Below are positions 19,534 to 22,500 of a stretch of 22,500 bases of DNA, piece by piece. Both the position numbers and the translations under genes were made by a program. Each line of letters opens with the position of its first letter. Positions within the stretch are counted from its first letter, which is position 1. The DNA comes from a virus. A model generated the notes under the pieces. The model was not told the origin of the DNA and did no database searches. It was given only the letters and a program-made list of their open reading frames with translations. The DNA is taken from the IMG/VR virus record IMGVR_UViG_3300022707_001782, positions 1 to 22,500 of that record; one strand, given 5' to 3'.

Positions 19534-19940
19534 TGGCTGGCCCACTGATCCTCATTTCAGTTATCGGCTTAGACAAGATCGTGGGCGATATTGATAGCTT
19601 CCCTGGCGACTCAGCAAGGGTGTATTCGAAGGCTGTGGATGACGCAGCGAAGCTACTTGTGAAGGGCACAAAAAATATGCCTCCTGTTTCGGCAGCCACA
19701 ACGGGATACGGTCGCAAAGGAATGCCTGTAGACACAGGAGCATTGAGAGGAAGCATTCAGAAGCGAGAGATTGGTCTGATGGCATCAGGAGTCTTCGCGA
19801 AGGCGGACTACTCAGGATTTGTGCACGAAGGAACTAGCAGAATGCCAGCACGTCCTTTCTTCCAGTGGGCGCTCGACTTCTTTGGAGTACAGTTGGCAAT
19901 AGATAAAATCTTTGCAAAAGCTACCGCCAAACTTCTATGA
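19533..19940 (+). CDS. HK97 gp10-like head-tail / tail completion protein
   Basis: 135 residues. Family features are a helical N-terminus (DSARVYSKAVDDAAKLLVKG), KNMPPVSAATTG, MPVDTGALRGSIQ (position about 65-78, the best-conserved part), then YSGFVHEGTSRMPARPFFQWAL. This is the standard gp10-type pattern VDTGxLRxSI...YxxFVExGTxxMxARPFF. The protein takes part in joining the tail to the head. It overlaps both neighbours (TAATG and ATGA). Confidence 0.88.
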   Translation: MAGPLILISVIGLDKIVGDIDSFPGDSARVYSKAVDDAAKLLVKGTKNMPPVSAATTGYGRKGMPVDTGALRGSIQKREIGLMASGVFAKADYSGFVHEGTSRMPARPFFQWALDFFGVQLAIDKIFAKATAKLL

Positions 19941-20353
19941 ATGATCCCATCGCAACCATCCGCGCCACGCTCGAAACGAAGCTCAATGAAGTCACGGAAT
20001 TGGCAGAGGTGAAAGTAGGGCGCTTCACGACCTTCACGGGATATCCTGCATGTCGATTGTATCTGGCAGCCATTGACGATGAGCTGCTAGATAATCAGCC
20101 CACGAACTTCCGAACGTACTCGTTCAATATCGACATCTTTCAGGAGACAACGAACAAGGATGCGAGGGATGCCGAGATCGCTATGGAGAATGCGGTCGAT
20201 GCAGTGCTCGATAAGCTCAATGCGAACATTGATCTGGACAACGACGTAGAGGACACTCAGATTGAGTCTGGTATAATTGAGGAGCGCGATTACGGATTTG
20301 GGCCAGCGCTCGGAATGACTATCATCTTCATCACTCGTACAGTTATCAGATAA
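19937..20353 (+). CDS. Tail terminator protein
   Basis: 138 residues with the layout of phage tail terminators: an N-terminal helix (DPIATIRATLETKLNEV), a strand with KVGRFTTFTGYPACRLYL, a second strand RTYSFNIDIFQET, a long helix (ARDAEIAMENAVDAVLDKLN), and closing strands MTIIFITRTVIR. Tail terminators form the ring that stops tail tube growth and meets the head. Position between gp10-like and the tail tube gene agrees. It starts in ATGA and ends in TAATG overlaps. Confidence 0.75.
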   Translation: MNDPIATIRATLETKLNEVTELAEVKVGRFTTFTGYPACRLYLAAIDDELLDNQPTNFRTYSFNIDIFQETTNKDARDAEIAMENAVDAVLDKLNANIDLDNDVEDTQIESGIIEERDYGFGPALGMTIIFITRTVIR

Positions 20354-20502
20354 TGCCTCGCTACTCGTTTCCAGATAAGGGTCTCTCGATAGAAGCACCA
20401 AACCTAGCAGCAGCTTTGGAGAAGTTGAACAGTGGTGACAAAAAAGAGAGTGGTGTACCATCGAAGAAGACGAAAAAGAAGTCTTCCCCATCACCTGAAT
20501 AA
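20353..20502 (+). CDS. Small basic protein between tail genes
   Basis: 49 residues from the ATG in the TAATG overlap. MPRYSFPDKGLSIEAPNLAA is followed by ALEKLNSGDK and a lysine/serine tail (KKTKKKSSPSPE). The overlap and the 2-nt gap to the tail tube gene indicate that it is a real gene. A tiny unnamed ORF is common here in siphophage clusters. No function recognised. Confidence 0.5.
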   Translation: MPRYSFPDKGLSIEAPNLAAALEKLNSGDKKESGVPSKKTKKKSSPSPE

Positions 20503-20504
20503 CT

Positions 20505-21491
20505 ATGGTACCTGAAATCGGACGTTTACGGCAGATCGGAGTAGGGCGAGAAGCAACGCCTGGAACGGCTGTGACTCCGACTTTCTGGATTGGTGTCGAT
20601 TCGGGAAAGGTGATCCCCGACATCGAGTATGTCACTGATGAAACCGCAGTAGGACGCATTGAGTCGCCTATTCAGTCCGAGCCTGTGAAGGAGAACACCA
20701 TCACGACATTCACTACGACAGTCCGCTCAGACTGGATCGGGCTTCTTCTCACACAGATTCTTGGCACTGTGAACACGGTGACGGCAGGAGGTGAGACTAT
20801 CGTCTTCGAGCACACTATCTCTGTCGATAACACGAACTCGCACCCCACGCTCACGCTCTCGCATAAGGACGGGATCGCTACGGAAGCATCCACCTTTGCG
20901 ATGCTGAATAGTCTCGAATTTACGCTCGATGCACGTGGCCTTCTCCTGATTAGCGCAGAAGTTATGGGTCGTGCGCTTGTGGCAGACACAGAGACTCCAG
21001 CTTATGTCTCGGATGCACTCTTCACGGGTGTGAACGCCAGTATCAAGTTCGCGGATAACCTCGCGGGACTCGGTGGCGCATCAGTAATCGGATTCCATCA
21101 GCTCACGCTTACGATTGAGGCCAACCTCGAGCAGCATCACATCTTCGGATCGAAGACGCTCGATGAGAACATCAATAAGCAATTCAGTGTCTCAGGGGAG
21201 TTACAGATTCTTCATGAGAACAACGATTTCAGAGACAGAGCGACAGATGGCACGGATCAGGCGATCCGATTCTTCTTCGAGAATCCTAAAACTATCGGTG
21301 TCGGTGAAACTACAACCCTGCAAATCGACCTCGCAAAAGCGAGCTTCGAGACTTTCGATGTAACGGATGGGAACAATGACATCATCGTGGAGACACTCGG
21401 ATTCACAGCTCAGTATGACCTCGATGAAGGCTCTCCGCAGATGATCGAGGCTCTCCTCACAAACCTTGAAGATGGCACAAACTACTCATAG
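20505..21491 (+). CDS. Major tail (tube) protein
   Basis: 328 residues, almost all beta. The N-terminus (GRLRQIGVGREATPGTAVTP) matches phage tail tube proteins, followed by PDIEYVTDETAVGRIESP, FTTTVRSDWIGLLLTQILG, TLTLSHKDG, LNSLEFTLDARGLLLISAEV, HQLTLTIEANLEQHHIFGS, FSVSGELQILHEN and TTTLQIDLAKASFETFD. The duplicated beta halves fit long tail-tube proteins with two similar domains. It polymerises into the tail tube around the tape measure. CCCC lies 15-18 nt before the start. Confidence 0.85.
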   Translation: MVPEIGRLRQIGVGREATPGTAVTPTFWIGVDSGKVIPDIEYVTDETAVGRIESPIQSEPVKENTITTFTTTVRSDWIGLLLTQILGTVNTVTAGGETIVFEHTISVDNTNSHPTLTLSHKDGIATEASTFAMLNSLEFTLDARGLLLISAEVMGRALVADTETPAYVSDALFTGVNASIKFADNLAGLGGASVIGFHQLTLTIEANLEQHHIFGSKTLDENINKQFSVSGELQILHENNDFRDRATDGTDQAIRFFFENPKTIGVGETTTLQIDLAKASFETFDVTDGNNDIIVETLGFTAQYDLDEGSPQMIEALLTNLEDGTNYS

Positions 21492-21531
21492 AGACGGCGG
21501 AGACGGGGGTTGCGGGTGCGGATAAGTCTGG

Positions 21532-21537
21532 TATGCT
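21532..21537 (+). promoter_or_regulatory. -10-like TATGCT before the tail chaperone
   Basis: TGG precedes TATGCT, which ends 9 nt before the ATG at 21547, 3 nt longer than the common spacing, giving a very short leader. The 55-nt gap before it is G-rich (21491-21520). Confidence 0.45.
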
Positions 21538-21546
21538 TTGAGGCAC

Positions 21547-21999
21547 ATGCAGTTTTCTCTCCCCTATAGCGAGGAGAAAGTCGAAATCAGAGACTTCATC
21601 CCGCACAAGGTTGCCAAAGAAGTGAATGCGGCAATGTACAAGGGCATTACGGTGTCACAATTAAGCGTGTCTGCCACGAAGCAGGAGCTTATCAATGAGT
21701 TCGGCCCGAAGGTGATGGAGGAAGTGGATAAGCTATCTGTCGATGAGTACAAAAAGAAAATGGAAGAGCTAAAACAAGACCTCATCAAGAGCCGAATGTC
21801 GCTCGAAGGGCTTTCGCTTGCGAACATAGAATCGGGGAACATGGTGAAAGTGTGTGGCATGGTGACAAAGGTCGGTGACGACAATGCTCCATCCCAAAAA
21901 GTCTTCGATGAGATGGCGCAACAGGACTATGACTGCATTCTTGAAAACATTTCCAAAATAGAGAACCTCCCTTTAGGAGAGACCACATCAACGCAATAA
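21547..21999 (+). CDS. Tail assembly chaperone, short form (G-like)
   Basis: 150 residues from ATG 21547; a TTG at 21538 directly abuts the -10 box and is unlikely. The sequence MQFSLPYSEEKVEIRDFIPH is followed by a helical, charged region (VMEEVDKLSVDEYKKKMEEL). Position between tail tube and tape measure, size, and a downstream overlapping frame identify it as the G-type chaperone that coats the tape measure during tail assembly. A slippery site at 21969-21975 lets some ribosomes pass into the second frame. Confidence 0.75.
   Translation: MQFSLPYSEEKVEIRDFIPHKVAKEVNAAMYKGITVSQLSVSATKQELINEFGPKVMEEVDKLSVDEYKKKMEELKQDLIKSRMSLEGLSLANIESGNMVKVCGMVTKVGDDNAPSQKVFDEMAQQDYDCILENISKIENLPLGETTSTQ
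21969..21975 (+). other. Predicted -1 ribosomal frameshift site C CCT TTA
   Basis: In the chaperone frame the bases read C CCT TTA, an exact X XXY YYZ heptamer. A -1 slip keeps CCC and TTT pairing. It lies 8 codons before the zero-frame stop and within the region (21945-21999) where the -1 frame is open, which is where the site must be. Confidence 0.65.
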
Positions 22000-22256
22000 A
22001 GTCTGTCGTGCAAGGGATCAAACACGACTTCACACCCTATGTGAACCTCAGAATGATAGAGCATATTCTGATGCGCGACATTTTTCATTGCACGCCGAAG
22101 GAGTTGGGAGAGATAGATGAAGAAGAAATCCTCATCCATTGGGAGATTCGTGAGGCGCTGAGACAGGAGGAAGAGCGGCAGGTACAATACCAACGTTCCA
22201 AATCTTCTTATGGCGCTAGAAAGGGAAATCACCTACGTTCTAAAAGTCCGCGATGA
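21975..22256 (+). CDS. Tail assembly chaperone, frameshift extension (T-like)
   Basis: In the -1 frame 93 codons follow the slip to a stop at 22254-22256, giving a fusion of about 236 residues. The extension reads HINAIKSVVQGIKHDFTPYV, then MIEHILMRDIFHCTPKELGE and EEEILIHWEIREALRQEEER, a helical domain of the T type that contacts the tail tube. A GTG at 22008 could be an independent start, but T domains are normally made only as the fusion. The end overlaps the tape-measure start by 47 nt. Confidence 0.7.
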   Translation, partial: RRDHINAIKSVVQGIKHDFTPYVNLRMIEHILMRDIFHCTPKELGEIDEEEILIHWEIREALRQEEERQVQYQRSKSSYGARKGNHLRSKSPR

Positions 22257-22500
22257 AGCAAGCGGGGCACTAGCTAAGTTCAAAGGTGCCGCTATAGGAG
22301 CCACCGCAGCACTGGCGGGGATAGGTCTCATCACAAAGCAGGCGATTGATTTCGAGAGCGCTTTTGCAGGTGTCGTCAAAACGGTGGATGACGCGAGTGA
22401 CGATTTCGGAAATCTCACTGATATTGGTAGGCAACTGAGAGAGGAGTTCTTAGACCTCTCTACGATCATTCCTGTAACAGCCAATGAACTCGCAAGCGTA
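22210..22500 (+). CDS. Tape measure protein, N-terminal part (runs off the window)
   Basis: 97 codons are present. MALEREITYVLKVRDEASGA is followed by LAKFKGAAIGATAALAGIGL, then AIDFESAFAGVVKTVDD and LDLSTIIPVTANELASV. These match the N-terminal unit of TP901-type tape measure proteins: a short beta strand, a coiled helix, then FE.AFAGV and IPVTANELA. The protein sets tail length. The frame continues open past 22500. There is no Shine-Dalgarno sequence, and it overlaps the chaperone gene, so translation is probably coupled. Confidence 0.88.
   Translation, partial: MALEREITYVLKVRDEASGALAKFKGAAIGATAALAGIGLITKQAIDFESAFAGVVKTVDDASDDFGNLTDIGRQLREEFLDLSTIIPVTANELASV

Noticed and set aside
21954-21960. 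CAAAATA as the frameshift site of the tail chaperones
   Set aside because: It does not allow both tRNAs to re-pair after a -1 slip, while CCCTTTA at 21969 fits exactly.
1-22500. Recoded stop codons
   Set aside because: TGA, TAA and TAG all end genes at sensible points with ATGA or TGATG overlaps, so the standard code holds.
1-22500. CRISPR array, integrase, insertion sequence or attachment site
   Set aside because: No spaced repeats, no transposase or integrase motifs, and no tRNA gene end were found. The only mobile-type genes are the two HNH nucleases.

Overview
The window is part of the genome of a tailed double-stranded DNA phage (or prophage) with a long, probably non-contractile tail. 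The evidence is an ordered HK97-type morphogenesis block: terminase large subunit, portal, prohead protease, major capsid protein, connector, head closure, gp10-like protein, tail terminator, tail tube, frameshifted tail chaperones and the start of a tape measure. Nearly everything is on the + strand; the one exception I can support is a 46-residue basic mini-protein on the - strand. The genetic code is standard. The host cannot be named from sequence, but it should be a bacterium that tolerates leaderless messages and starts without Shine-Dalgarno sequences.

Layout. 1-866: a secreted 3D/RlpA-like protein behind a hairpin and a -10 box. 896-5240: a long, tightly overlapping operon from a TTGACA/TATCAT promoter, with small unknown proteins, a Rad52-like annealing protein carrying an inserted zinc ribbon, a YopX protein, ThyX and several tiny membrane proteins. 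5245-8213: short units with mini-membrane proteins, two HNH endonucleases flanking a small HAD phosphatase, and very small zinc-knuckle, acidic and basic proteins. 8301-10509: three tail-fibre-like genes, each with its own -10 box. 10522-11265: zinc-knuckle protein, unknown protein and VRR-NUC nuclease. 11266-11556: non-coding, but able to fold into a multi-branched RNA closed by a 22-bp stem. 11557-22500: packaging, head and tail genes.

Two window-wide patterns stand out. First, 14 genes carry a TANNNT hexamer ending exactly 6 nt before an ATG or GTG, the geometry of leaderless transcription. Second, the genes inside operons lack purine Shine-Dalgarno sequences; many have instead a CCC/CCCC run about 8-15 nt before the start, including the major capsid gene. 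Together with hairpins placed just before several -10 boxes, this suggests many short, insulated transcription units whose first gene is leaderless and whose later genes start by coupling or by a C-rich signal.

The best candidates for something undescribed are the structured RNA at about 11301-11523 and the two-mode (leaderless plus C-rich) gene-start organisation.
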